A stretch of DNA of 64,000 bases from Monosporascus cannonballus (GCA_004154925.1 QJNS01000230.1:60399-124398), one strand, 5' to 3'; counted from the first letter of the stretch, positions 35,601 to 46,833 are shown. The notes: generated by a model from the sequence alone, not told the origin. Numbers and translations: made by a program.

Positions 35601-38600
35601 GCTTTTAGTAAAGTTAATTCGAATATTAATTTCGTCCAAAGTTTTAAATACTTAAACGACATATTTCTTATATTTTTTTAAGGTTTCGGAATAAATGAAG
35701 ATATCGTCAAGATAAACAAATATAAATTTATCCAAGAATTATTAAAAGGTAATTATTATTAAGTTTTGGAAATTAGCGGAAACGTTAATAAATCCCATAA
35801 GTATTATTTTATATTCGTAAAATCCATATATTATCCTAAATACTGTTTTTTATTTTTTTTTTGGCTATTTTAATACGGTAATAATTATTGCAAAAATTAA
35901 ATACCGTAAATTATTTAACTTTATTAATATTTTCCTTTAAAATATTTATAAAAATTAAGGGATATTTATTTTTAATCGTAATATTATTTAATTATTTATA
36001 ATCGATTATTTTTCGATAAATAAGGTTTCCGTCCTTATTAATCCTTTATTTGTTATTTTTAATTTTTGATATTATAAGAACTAAATATCCAACAGGGAAA
36101 TTAAAAGGTTAAATATATTTTTTTTTCAAATTTAATTATATGCTTTTTTATAAAGTTTTTAATTTTTTGGGGTTTATATAGTAAATTTTGTAAAACTTAG
36201 GATAATACCTTTTTTTAATAGGTATCCGGTAATCCCATTAACCATATAACGGTAGTTCGTAATTTTTTTTATCTTTAAATAATTTTTTAAATTTTTGATA
36301 TTCCGGAGGTACCGTAAAGATCTAATTAGGAACCCGTATTTCCTTAATAACATAACAAATTTTTCGATTATTTTTATTTAACATTTTGTCCTAAGAAAAT
36401 ATTTGTTTTTTTTAATTAATCCGTAAATTACTAAAATAAAACCAAGGTATTCCTAAAATAATATCGTATCCGGAAATATTAATAATATCCAGTAAAACGC
36501 GTTTTTAATATCTTTAAATTTATATTAGGAATTTTTTCGTTTTTCGAAAAATTCGTCCGTTTTTATAAGTAAATAAGTTACCGTTTACCGTACGCAACTT
36601 ATAGGACTTTAATTTATATTTTTAGGGAATCTAATATTTTTCCGTTATTACGGAAAAAATAAAATTACCTTTTATTCCGGAATTAATTATAGCCTTAAGT
36701 ACTTTATCTTTATATCGGAAAGGGATTTTAATTTGGTTACGCGTTCCTTTTGTTATTTCGCATAAGAATTTATTAATTAGGATTTTTCGATACCTTATTT
36801 TTAAAAACTTTTGTAATTTTTTGATTTTTAATAGTTTTTAATTTAAATAAACCTTTATTCGCGAACTTTTTTAACAGCATATTTGGTATACTAATCGTTC
36901 TTGTACCGGAACCATATTTTCTTGCCGTATTTGCATTAAGGTTTTAAAATCTAGTTTTTTTTTAACTTACCTTTTTATTTCGTATTTTCCGAGTTATAGG
37001 ATTAAAAAGGTAAATTTCCAAAAGAAATATTCCTATATTTAAGAATTTATATTAAATATAAAATATCGGGAAGTAATATAAGTATTCTTACGATATCACT
37101 TTTTAATTCCGTTTTGATTTGGGATATAAATAATAAAACCTAAGGTATTTTAATTATTAAGGAATTTTAATATATCGGTATTTATTATTTAGTTCGGTAA
37201 AAATCTTATTATTCCATCCGGGCCAAAAATTATTATTTTTTTTGGTTTTAAGATAAATAAAATAATTATCTTAATAGCAAATAATAAAATATAATAAGTT
37301 ATAAAGGTTTACCGATAATATTTTTTTGTAAATAATATATTTTAAAAATTCGCAAAACTTTGGGAATAATTATCTGTAATTGCTAATATTTGGTCGAAAT
37401 TAACCGTTTTTTATATATATCTTATATTTCTAGGAATTAAAATAATATTAACATCTTAATTTTATAATTATTTTAAAACCTGTTTATCCGGGATAATACT
37501 TATAAGCTTTAATCTTAAAATCTTAGCAAATAAGATAATTCTTATACTTTAAGTTATCGTTCTGGATTTGAATAATTATGGTAATAATAAATTCTGGCTA
37601 AAAAGAAATCGAACTAATTTTTTTTCTTCCTTTTTTGCCTTACTGTCGGTTTTTTATTCAGTTATTTTGGCTTTTTTCTGAGGTTAAGGAATTCCTCTTT
37701 TTTTAAAATTCCTTTTAACGGGGGAATAATATTTACTTTTAAAATACCCCTTTTTGTTATAATTAAAACATTTTACTTTAAACTTATTTTTCTTAAGCTT
37801 TTTCGAAACGGAATTCGTTTCCTTTTAAGGTTTACCTTTATCCTTTTTAATTCGGCTATTAAAGCTTTTATCGTTATTTCGTTTATCGGTCCTTTTTTTT
37901 TCGAAATACCGATTAAAAATTCGTCGGTCGGCAATAATAACCTTATTTATATATTTTATAAAAAATTTAATCTTAAATTTTATATATAGTTCGTTTTTAA
38001 CCTAAGGTTTTAAATTATTATAATAAAGATAAAATAACGCGTTTTTTGGTAAATTCGAAATAACGGCTAAGCGGTTTAATTTTGTCGTATATTCGGATAT
38101 TAACTTGGTTTAGTAAAAAAAATAAAATTACTTAATATTATCCTATTCCTTATCGGGATTACCGAATAAAACGCGTATTTTTTTTCAAAGTTTTCGTAAT
38201 CGCTAAAAATATAATTAATAAGGTCCGAAAATTCCTTTAGGTATTTCTTAAAGTAATCCATTAAAATAAGTTCGAATTATTAACGAATTTATTTAATTAA
38301 TAATTAGAAAATAACTATTATTTTTTGATATTTTTCTGGCAAAGAATTCTTATAGAACTTAAAATAAAGCCTTACTTAAACCAAAATCCATTAAGATTTT
38401 CTGATCCGTCATAAGGCTTAAGGGAAATTGGCTTATAGCCTTTAACGTTTGGTATTCCATAATAACCAAGGGGTGGAATAACTTTTTCCCGTATCCGAAT
38501 TACGCCGAACAATAATAGGGTTAAGGCTTTTTCTTACGTTCGCCTTGGGTCCAGCGAAAGGGGTCGGTAACCGGCCCCTTAGTTTCGCCTTTTGGGGGAG

Positions 38601-39085
38601 CTAAATTAAAAAAAAGTTAATTTTTTTCCTTTTATAAGCCGAACATTTTTTTCTCTTAACGTTCGGACTTTTGCTATTAAGGTACTTAATTTCTTTTTTA
38701 CAGTAAATTCTTTTTTCTGGCTTTCGGCCCCATACTTTTTTTTAACCTTTTTTTCAGCCGCTTTTGTTTCTAATTTCTTTTCTTAGATTTTAATAATATC
38801 CTTAAGGGCCGAAGTAAATTGTTATTTAGGTTACGAAAATAATAGGCCTTTTTAAAATCGAATAATAAAGGATATTATATTATTAATTAATTAAAAAACT
38901 TTTTTAATAAAGGATAAATTGTTAAATTTTATTAATAACGTTTCCTTGGCCAATAACGGAAATCGTATATATTATTTATTTTTTAAACGTTATTTTATAT
39001 TAATATTTATATTAAGTTTAAGAAAACTTATACCTTAATTAGGCAGTAAATTATCCGTCGGCTATTAATTAAAAAGTTATTAAAA
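32674..39085 (-). pseudogene. RIP-destroyed gag-pol of chromovirus A3
   Basis: Minus-strand sense, same layout as A1 and A2. The zinc knuckle relic (CFNYNKKGYFKSKY) lies at about 37745-37790. RT YLDD is encoded at 35703-35714. An RNase H start region (FRELKKAIINGLIIKILNPN) is still open at 35214-35402. Everything else is broken by RIP-type stops. The sequence before the 5' LTR keeps the longest leader of the family (TAATAGCCGACGGATAATTT in sense). Confidence 0.92.
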
Positions 39086-39514
39086 TATAACGAACTTATT
39101 ATATATCTATTTGGAAGTATAAATAATATCCAAAAAAAGTTTTAATTTGCAGATAATAATAAAACAAAAAATAATTTAATATATTCGTTAAAAAAATTTT
39201 AAAGTATTTTTTTTAATTAAAAAACGATATAATTACCTTTAGCTAAAAGCTTAAATTAATAACTAAGAAACGAAAAACTAAATAAATAACTATTTACATA
39301 AGAAACCTAAACCTTATATATCTTTTTTATCTTTTATGTTTCTTATGGTTTCTGGGGATTTCGAAAAACCATAATATCTATCGTCCACGAATCTCCTGGT
39401 ATCTCTGGAGATTAACAAAGACCCAAGGTTTATCCGATGAAAAATAGAGATCCCAAACGTCTCCAACTTCCTGGGCCTCCTTTGGGCCTAGTGGAATCCC
39501 TTCTGAACGTAACA
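39086..39514 (-). repeat. 5' LTR of chromovirus A3
   Basis: Inner left end AT-converted (TATAACGAACTTATTATATA), outer right end clear (CCTGGGCCTCCTTTGGGCCT), ending CGTAACA. It is followed by GAAAA (39515-39519), the second copy of the target duplication, which makes A3 a complete 7272-bp insertion. Confidence 0.93.
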
Positions 39515-39519
39515 GAAAA

Positions 39520-40690
39520 TAAGATTCGAAAAGCTTTATTCCGGCGTTACTAGCGTTTATTAAATTAATAGAATATAATTACTATTAAAAAACGATTAAT
39601 ATATGGTTTTAATATAATAATATATTAAGTTTATATGTTTAATATATTATATACCGTATAAATATATAATAAAGTCCTATTAAACACTTTATAAATTTCA
39701 TATTGTAATGTAATTATCCGTTTAACGAATATTTCAAAAATTGATTTTAAATCCGTTAAATAATCTTATTCGAATTCGGTTATAAATATTGAATTAAATT
39801 AGTTATTTGTTGTATTTTTATTAATATATCATAATGCTTCTTTTAATTTTAAAGCGGTTTTATTATATAACATGTTGATTTTCATCCTATTATATTATCT
39901 ATTGAAATAATTAGTTTATAATAAAAATTAACTTTAAAAAATTTAAGTTTTATCAAGTAGAATTATACGTTTATTAAAATTAGTGAGAATAGTTCCTTTT
40001 CGTTTTAATTTATTAATTTCTTCGTTAAGTAATTTTCAATATTCTTATTTAAATTTAATTAACGTGATAATTCACGTAATATCTATGTTATACCTATATT
40101 AAATTAATAAACAGCATTTTTAATAAATAATTTATAAAATTTATTATTGATATTTATAGGTTCATTTTAGACTCAATATATAATTGGCATAATTAAATAA
40201 TACTGTTTTTATTTTCGGATTTAATAAATAATTCCATAAAACCTTTTACGCTATTGAATATATAATATGCGTAACGCATCGAATATCGACAAAAGAAGAA
40301 AAATTATGTAATTAAAATAATTAACTAACGCTCTATTATTTGATAAATTATCTCGAGTAAATCTATATATATTTTAATCGAAATCGACGAAAAAGGATTA
40401 AAATTAATTTATAAATATATATAAAGTTGTTTGTGATTCTACAATTATTTCGAAACTAAATTTAAAATTAAAAAAAAAGTTTCCCGATTAATTTATAATT
40501 TAATTTAGAATCGATATCGTTAAAAACGATAATAACTGCTGAATAAGCTGTTTGATTTATCGGAGTTAATTATTGAATGTTAAAGAAAACACACTGTTAT
40601 TTTCAATACGTGTTTTTAATAGAAGATTAAAATTTGATATAGCTTTTTTAAAAGTTTTATCTAATAAAGTTTTAATTTTCTAACGGTTAA
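39520..40690. other. AT-rich DNA, no gene seen
   Basis: RIP-converted sequence with stops in all frames and no repeat that I recognise. Confidence 0.6.
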
Positions 40691-40721
40691 TAGCTGGTTG
40701 ATGACAAGTTTGATAAGCTAG

Positions 40722-40928
40722 GCTGCTGGTTGGGCCCAAGTTACTCGTAACGTCTGGGAGCAAGAGATCGACGGCAACGGAACTCATGAATACGCAGGCC
40801 CGGATGCGATGATCCGGGTGCGTATTGGCGACTTTCATGTGACTGATAAGCTTCTCCCGGTAGCTGGAGCTCTTGTTTCCGTATGGGAATATTATGCTTC
40901 TAATTTTAAGCCCTGTTTAACATACTGA
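40722..40928 (+). pseudogene. 3'-terminal exon of an unidentified gene
   Basis: Sixty-eight codons in one frame, from AGWAQVTRNVWEQEIDGNGT to NFKPCLTY and a TGA. The sequence begins at CTAG, a possible splice acceptor, directly at the border to AT-rich DNA, so the rest of the gene is missing or destroyed. The segment IRVRIGDFHVTDKLLPVAGA looks like real protein, but no family is recognised. Confidence 0.4.
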
Positions 40929-41016
40929 GAGATTTAGGTAGCTTACACTTTTGCTTTATCCATATCAAACTTGAAAATAACTTCTGGGCGCTGTTGGGGG
41001 AGATAATACCCGGTTA

Positions 41017-41304
41017 TTGGGAGAACGGGCTTTAGCCATCTTCTACCTCTCCTTCATGGGTAATAGTTGTGATTGGCTGCCTGAAAAATGTTGTTCGGAA
41101 TCCGTAAGTCGGATGTGGATAGATCATCACTACATCATATACCAAGAGTTCTACTGTCAAGGCATACGACATATTTCGGCGTCTGGGCGTTTCGTTCGGT
41201 GGTGCTTAAAGGGAGCGGTTATAATTTTTAGGAGTAAAACAAGGAACGACATAAACAGGGAAGCTATAGATCTATATGTATTGCAATGCCGCATGCGTGC
41301 ATAA
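41017..41304 (+). CDS. Orphan ORF, 95 residues
   Basis: Begins MGERALAIFYLSFMGNSCDW and has seven cysteines in all (for example EKCCSES and YCQGIR). A short hydrophobic start could be a weak signal peptide. No homologue recognised. The opposite strand is also open over 41157-41393, so chance openness in this base-balanced DNA is possible. Confidence 0.25.
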   Translation: MGERALAIFYLSFMGNSCDWLPEKCCSESVSRMWIDHHYIIYQEFYCQGIRHISASGRFVRWCLKGAVIIFRSKTRNDINREAIDLYVLQCRMRA

Positions 41305-41399
41305 TCCAACACCCTCTTCCACGGCACGGGATGAAAGGGACCCCCAACGTGATATGCTCTAATCTGCATGCGTACGGCAACTTCATGTAGCAAACCGAT

Positions 41400-41880
41400 G
41401 TTATTGGCTTAAAGAAAATTTCGAATATACGTAATAATTCTTATAAGTTGTACCAACCTAAGTTATTTAGATAAATTCGTTTAAATTCGTGATATTGAGT
41501 ATTTCTAGACGTACAATTTAAAAATTCTTTTAATTTAAGAAATACTTTAATTATATTATACGTCAACTTCTAACAAGTGGTATTATCTATTAACAATTAA
41601 TAACTATATATATTTATATAAAGTATTTACAGCGATATAACTTACTTGAGAATACGATGTCTTTTTATAATATTCTGCTAATACCCCTTCTTTTTTTGCT
41701 TTTTTTTAAAATATACTTTTAGGAAAATATCTAGAAATATTAATTGTATACTTTGTTAAAATTTAAATTTCTCTAACTTTTTTAATTGAATCTGTTATAA
41801 ATTATCTTATAATATACAATATAAAAAAAGGTATTTAACTTACATTTTTTTAATTTTTGTTTTCTACTTTAAATTCTTCG
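41400..41880. other. AT-rich DNA, no gene seen
   Basis: Converted spacer. It ends in a poly-T/poly-A stretch near 41947-41973. Confidence 0.6.
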
Positions 41881-41989
41881 TTATTTGATATATATTCCTT
41901 GACTCAAGACGAGTGGCAGAACATCATATATAAGAATGGGGCAAGTTTTTTTTTTTTAAAAAAAAAAAAAAGAAGACCGTTAAGAGTGC

Positions 41990-42376
41990 TTTCGATGTTG
42001 GCGGAGGTATAGATACTGGCTTCCTAGGGGATGGTGGCGGGGATATCGTGTTCGACGTTAGAGTACCATTTATGAAAGTATGGCATTATATCTGGGCTTA
42101 TGGGGTACTTTACGTCAATTGGTATCGGCATCAGCGACAGGGAGGGCGAGTACAAGCCGGCCAAATGCAGAGGTCGACCGGATGGCTAGCTCAGGCCTCT
42201 GTTGGCTCGTTTCTATTTTTGATGTATTTTTGTGTACTACGCCCCAAGGCGCTGAAATTGACCAATCAAATAGCGTATCTCCGTAACATGGACGGGCGGG
42301 GAAAAAGCCTACGGGATACGGCGTCAAATCATTTTTTTCTTACAACTTTTAATCACTACCCTATAACAACGACACA
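41990..42376 (+). other. Base-balanced stretch with overlapping open frames, gene remnant likely
   Basis: One frame reads DVGGGIDTGFLGDGGGDIVF and a second GYFTSIGIGISDREGEYKPA before a TAG at about 42188. The switch between plausible frames suggests a decayed gene. The 116-codon frame at 42048-42398 contains one hydrophobic stretch but no domain. Confidence 0.3.
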
Positions 42377-42840
42377 ATGCGGCCGTTCGTCGTCTTAGCC
42401 AATGCCCTCCTTTTTTCCCCTATCAAGCAAAATCGTTATCCATAGACAGTATCGTCGATCGTTACGACTGCGAGTTCAAGTTCGATGATATCAACCTTCC
42501 ATGCGACGAACTCCCCGTCCGGCTACGGGATGAGGACTGCATTAGGGACGGGAATTGCGACATCAGGTACTTCACCACACACAGCTATTACAAGCCATGG
42601 AATGCCACAAAAGGCTATGAGCATAACGAGTGGACTGCTTATGACTGCGATCCGGTTCCGGACCCGGCTGAGGCCGAGCTTAGCATGCCGGACGGTTCCT
42701 GGGAAAAGTCGGTTGTCACCTATGCCGGAGTATGTTTTGCGAGCTGGGAAGGTGTTGTTATCAAGTACGCGACCGGCGATGTGGTGGTGCCAAAGGATGT
42801 AGAGAGTGAGGTACCCAAAGGAGGTCGGGTAGTGTACTGA
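42377..42840 (+). pseudogene. Cysteine-rich secreted protein candidate with a frameshift
   Basis: The ATG at 42377 opens a typical signal peptide start (MRPFVVLANALLFSP) that hits a stop after 22 codons. In another frame about 130 codons are open to the TGA at 42838 and include YDCEFKFDDINLPCDELPV, DEDCIRDGNCDIRYF, AYDCDP and YAGVCFASWEG, six cysteines in all. The two frames differ by one base, and a run of six T residues at 42410-42415 lies at the change point. Either a slip in that run broke the gene, or an intron with acceptor CCATAG at 42446 is involved. The family is unknown. The layout is like that of a small secreted effector, but function is not shown. Confidence 0.5.
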
Positions 42841-43097
42841 TCCTAGTAAAGGTGGCCCGGATATCACAGGCAAGCTCTGCCGGCTCAAGCTTTTGCAGAG
42901 CTAATAATGGGCACCTATTGGGGTGGTAACCACATTGCTAATAATCCCGAGCGCCAAGCTACCAAAAGCTGCTGCGGGAGAAATTTTCAAGAAGTGGAAG
43001 AGACGAGGGAGGTCCCCGTAGCGAAGCGTAGAGCCGTAACCATCTCCCCACCTTTGCCCGTCTAGAACTCAGCCCAAATTTAAGTGTCAGAAAACCC
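42841..43097. other. Intergenic region, no gene seen
   Basis: Lies between the secreted protein remnant and the 3' end of the chromodomain gene. Base-balanced. No feature recognised. Confidence 0.5.
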
Positions 43098-43466
43098 TCA
43101 AGTTTCTTTCCCCTTCACATTTCTTTTCATTTTGGAAAGAAAGTCCTGTTTTAAACTCAACTCAATATCATCCTCGTTAACCCAGCTGTTATGTTTATCA
43201 TCAAATCCATCCCATTTAACAAGATACTGGACTCGTCGTCGTCCTTTCACCCTGTGAACACGTCTGCTGAGCAGCTTCTCCACAGCCCATTGGTGATCCT
43301 CTGGATCGAGGGCCTTGGGCAAATGTGGTAAACGCGGAGAACCATCCTTTCCCCGCAGGGAGACATAGGTGTTCCAATGTACTGCCAATTCCTTTTTATT
43401 TTTCATGAATATTTCCATGGCAACGTCTTTGAAGGGGAGATTTGGATCCATGTCTTCAATCTCCAT
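43098..43466 (-). CDS. HP1-like single-chromodomain protein, 122 residues
   Basis: An N-terminal region of about 55 residues (MEIEDMDPNLPFKDVAMEIF...) is followed by one chromodomain at about residues 58-110: HQWAVEKLLSRRVHRVKGRR, then YLVKWDGFDDKHNSWV and a C-terminal helix with DIELSLKQDF. The three aromatic cage positions of HP1 are filled as Trp (QWAVEK), Trp (VKWDGF) and Phe, so binding to methylated H3K9 is plausible. A chromoshadow domain, which HP1 uses for dimerisation, is absent. The tail is basic (KMKRNVKGKE), perhaps for DNA or nuclear targeting. There is no intron and no RIP-type stop. A frameshifted paralogue of the first 45 residues lies at 27833-27972. The gene sits between RIP-silenced transposons, the chromatin its product would bind. 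Confidence 0.8.
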   Translation of the reverse strand: MEIEDMDPNLPFKDVAMEIFMKNKKELAVHWNTYVSLRGKDGSPRLPHLPKALDPEDHQWAVEKLLSRRVHRVKGRRRVQYLVKWDGFDDKHNSWVNEDDIELSLKQDFLSKMKRNVKGKET

Positions 43467-43659
43467 CCTGCCGCTGAGCTATGTGTTGTTTTAGTGAAGA
43501 TTTCAAGTATTGTGGGAATAGAGTGGTGATATGGATTTGGTACATATTTGGCATCTCGAGATTTAAAAGATTAAACATATTCGTTTTCGTGTTTTTAGTC
43601 TTATTTCTTTCGCCGCTTTATTTGCCAAAAACAAACAATACAGTATCATAGTAGGAAAC
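43467..43659. other. Upstream region of the chromodomain gene
   Basis: About 25 bp before the start codon are shared with the paralogous fragment at 27833 (CACATAGCTCAGCGGCAGG in sense). The rest is probably promoter. Confidence 0.5.
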
Positions 43660-43860
43660 ATGTTACGGTGTTGTAGTTGGCGCAAGTTTTGTTTGCTATT
43701 TGCTTTATGCTTTATTATCCTATTTACGGTTATCGCTGCTACGGTTTACATTGCGACCTTATTATGCGTGCCGGGAGCTGGGCCTTACGGATCAAGAAGA
43801 AGCTGCAATGAAGTGTGCCTTTCCGGAAGAAACGAGCTTACTTGTCGCGGACCGTGTTAA
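43660..43860 (+). CDS. Small membrane-segment ORF, 66 residues
   Basis: Begins MLRCCSWRKFCLLFALCFII, one strong hydrophobic segment at about residues 9-33, then a short cysteine-containing tail (SCNEVCLSGRNELTCRGPC). The stop TAA lies at the start of the transposon-end repeat. A second frame over the same DNA (43700-43933, ELGLTDQEEAAMKCAFPEET) is equally open, so which one is real, if either, cannot be settled. Confidence 0.3.
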   Translation: MLRCCSWRKFCLLFALCFIILFTVIAATVYIATLLCVPGAGPYGSRRSCNEVCLSGRNELTCRGPC

Positions 43861-43904
43861 GTCAGACGACCCCTTCACGCACCACCCCTTTCACGCTCCA
43901 CATT
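43860..43904 (+). repeat. Transposon-end repeat with doubled CCCTTCACGC motif, copy 2
   Basis: AGTCAGACGACCCCTTCACG follows a TA (43858-43859) and matches 29400-29447, including the second CTTTCACGC motif. Sequence similarity stops after about 45 bp. Confidence 0.6.
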
Positions 43905-45091
43905 TCACCCAAAGATTATATGTTAATAATTAATTGTCGAAAATATATTATAACCTAAAGTAACTCATATATGAATTTATGCCTTTTAAAGAACAACATA
44001 TATATACACTTATATTTTAAAATTAAATGTGGTTAGGTTAATTTTATTTAATTAATTATCCATACTTTCTTTCGATATTTATTTATTATATGAATACCGC
44101 AATTTACTATCGTAAATATTTCTATTTTAATATTAATATCATTTTTAATAACATATTAGTATTTTTTTCTTGAACGTCGAAAATACCGCGTAAAAATAAT
44201 ACCTGTTTATTTCGTATTTTTATATTTATTTCGTATTTAATACTAATTATCATAACTTTAGACTAATTAATTAACTTTGTAATACGTTATTAATATGACT
44301 TTATGATATATATCGTCAATAACAAAAATTAAAAAGTATTACTATAATAAAATAGGTAAACGCTAATTTGTACTAAGTAGTATATTAATATTACCTTTTA
44401 TTAAATAATGTTCAGGTGTGCCAAATTATTTTATTTAAAAAGTGATATATACGGGCCCGCATAAACGCGTTAAGGTAACTCCCAACCGGCCTAAGTGCGT
44501 AGCGATGTACCAAATCTAACATAAATATATTATTTGCCGTATTCTAAAAATATCGTCTTAAGTTCCTATTTAAAAAATTAAGTATGCTTATAATATTATG
44601 ATAAAATATACTTTAAACTAGCCGTCTTCTTAAGTTATTATTGTAAATAGTTATTTAATTACCGAAATTTCGTTTTAATAATATGAATAATACATCAGAT
44701 TTTTTAATACATATTTCTTTTTTATATCGTATTCTTATACCGACATTTATTGTTATTATCGAACGAATATTATAATTTCTTTTTCTCGTTATTTATTAAT
44801 AAGATATAAAACGAATTTTACTTAACTAATTTTTTTCTTAATTAAAACTTTACGTTAATGTATCTATGGCTTCTTAAAATTATATCGTAGTTTCTTAGTA
44901 GTATAGTATCGAAATTAATTATTTAGTTTTTTTTAATAAAAGTCTTTCAAGAAATTAATTTCATATATAATTTTTTCTTAATTTTATACGAATTTTTAAC
45001 TTTCGGCATTTATTACAACACAAGGTTCCAATTATGTTCTATATAGTAAGTTAAACTTATTAATAACGTAAAATATAATATAATTTTCACT
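43905..45091. other. AT-rich DNA, no gene seen
   Basis: Converted DNA. A short less-converted patch at about 44452-44515 (GGGCCCGCATAAACGCG, CCGGCCTAAGTGCG) is unidentified and may be a remnant of another short repeat. Confidence 0.55.
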
Positions 45092-45096
45092 TAAAA

Positions 45097-45228
45097 TGTT
45101 ACGGCCTGGTCATCTATAAGAGGCTCTAGTATACATGCAGCTGTTAGCACTAGGATGATTGCTACAATTGCGATCATTCCACCGATCTTTTGGCCCTGGT
45201 AGCGTAACGGTATGGTGCAGCCGTAACA
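45097..45228 (+). repeat. 132-bp LTR-like repeat V, copy V1
   Basis: TGTTACGGCCTGG...GCAGCCGTAACA with a 9-bp perfect inverted end and a perfect 5-bp target duplication TAAAA (45092-45096 and 45229-45233). Contains GATTGCTACAATTGCGATCA in the centre and GTAGCGTAACGGTA near the right end. Not AT-converted although both flanks are. Confidence 0.88.
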
Positions 45229-45313
45229 TAAAACTGCGAAATTTATTATAATATACTAATATATTCTTATTCGTACTTTTAATATAATCGAAATATAAAT
45301 GTTTTTATATATC

Positions 45314-45445
45314 TGTTACGGTTCGAGGGTACCGTACAGGCTCCAGTATATTATACAGCTGTAAGCATTAGGATGATTGCCACAATTGCGATCATTTCAC
45401 CGATCTTTTGCCCTAGTGGTGTAGCGGTAGAGTGCAGCCGTAACA
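45314..45445 (+). repeat. 132-bp LTR-like repeat V, copy V2
   Basis: Same length and orientation as V1, 85 bp further on, with its own perfect 5-bp target duplication ATATC (45309-45313 and 45446-45450). The separate duplications show two independent insertions and not a tandem copy. Confidence 0.88.
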
Positions 45446-45450
45446 ATATC

Positions 45451-45731
45451 GCATTTAAAAACTTTTTGAGAAATTTCTCTTAATTTCTTAATATTTCGCC
45501 ATTTTAAAGTTTTTCTTATAAGTACCTTTTATTTTTAGATAACTTTTTAATACTTTAATTCGTATTTGTAATTATTCGATATACTATATATATTATCGTA
45601 ATTCGATTTTAATATAATTATTTTTTCCATATTATTATTTTTTTTACTTTAACGCGTAAAATGTTTTATATTAATCTTGACAGTATTTTACTAAACCTTA
45701 TCGTATTTATTAGCCTATATTTTATTTGAAA
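45451..45731. other. AT-rich spacer, no gene seen
   Basis: Converted DNA between V2 and the solo LTR. Confidence 0.6.
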
Positions 45732-45736
45732 ACTAT

Positions 45737-46164
45737 TGTTACATTCAGAAGAGACTCCACTGGGCCCAAAGGAGGCCCAGGAAGTTGGAGACGTTCGGAA
45801 TCTCCACCTCCCATCGGATAAACCTCGGGTCTCTGTCAATCTCCAGAGATACCAGGAGACTCATGGACGACAGACACCATGGTTTCTCGAAATCCCCAGA
45901 AACTATAAAAAACATAAAGGATAAAAAGGATATATAAGGTTTAGGTCTCCTATATAGATAATACCTATTTAATTTTGCTCCTTAGTTATTAATTTAAGCT
46001 CTTAACTAAAGGTAATTATATCGTTCTTTAATTAAAAGGGAAACATTTTGAAATTTTCTTAATAAATACATTAAATCATTTTTCGCCCTATTATTACCTG
46101 CAAATCAAGACCCTTTTCGGATATTGTTCATACCTCCAGGTGGATGTATAATAAGTTCGTTACA
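45737..46164 (+). repeat. Solo LTR of chromovirus family A
   Basis: Complete 428-bp LTR (TGTTACATTCAGAAG...GTTCGTTACA) with a perfect target duplication ACTAT (45732-45736 and 46165-46169). No internal region is attached, so the element was lost by recombination between its LTRs. The U3 half is the least mutated family-A LTR sequence in the window (GGCCCAAAGGAGGCCCAGGA) and shows what the RIP-hit copies looked like. Confidence 0.93.
45929..45939 (+). promoter_or_regulatory. TATA-like box of family-A LTR
   Basis: GATATATAAGG in the middle of the solo LTR is conserved at the same place in the other copies (TATATATCC on the antisense strand). It marks the likely start of the R region and is also where LTR subtypes a and b begin to differ. 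Confidence 0.6.
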
Positions 46165-46169
46165 ACTAT

Positions 46170-46830
46170 TATATTCCGCTTTAATAATTTTTTTAGTTTA
46201 GAGATTTATAATATATACTAAGTAAAAATAAAAAATCCGTGATAATTCGTTAATACTATTTTTTACTATATACTAAATTAATTTCTTTATTATTTAATAA
46301 TTATATTAATTATAAAATCATATACTATTTTTATCAGTATGATACCTTTTTCGACCAACTCTATAAAACTGTTCGTTTATCGATATTATTTTATAAAGTA
46401 ATAATTCAAAGATTTCGATACCATTATTCGTTTATTTTTCTTTTTAAATTTATTCTAAAAAACTATATCTTTTCTAGTGTATTAAAATTATATAATAATA
46501 AATCGTTTCTTTCTAATGGTTAATATAAAGTATTTTTATTAATTATAATATATAGCGTATATTTTATTATATTATTTCCAATTTCTAAAATAAACTATCT
46601 TTATTTATCTCTAATATCTTTACAGTTATCTTTTTAGGGTTTTTTTTTATTATTTCTCGGATTTTTAAGCTAAATTCTTAATTTTTCGCATTTCTCTATA
46701 AAGATTTTATTATAATATTCCTAATTTATACTTAGCCTAAATTATATTAATAATTTATCTGTTATTTTAATTTTCTTTCTTAAGCTTACTATAAATTCCG
46801 ATATTTATTTATCCTATTATAATTTCTTCA
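46170..46830. other. AT-rich DNA, no gene seen
   Basis: Converted DNA between the solo LTR and the nested block. Confidence 0.6.
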
Positions 46831-46833
46831 TAT

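Noticed and set aside
39520..40690. Mitochondrial or bacterial origin of the AT-rich stretches
   Set aside because: Composition and CpG retention match the RIP-hit transposons next to them; no mitochondrial genes or bacterial operon structure.
42523..42888. Minus-strand ORF of 121 codons opposite the cysteine-rich protein
   Set aside because: The plus-strand frame has spaced cysteines and a signal-peptide start; the minus frame has no feature.
45200..45228. tRNA-like A box (GTAGCGTAACGGTA) in repeat V, suggesting a SINE
   Set aside because: The motif lies at the end of the repeat, no B box follows, and TG...CA ends with 5-bp duplications fit an LTR-type element better.
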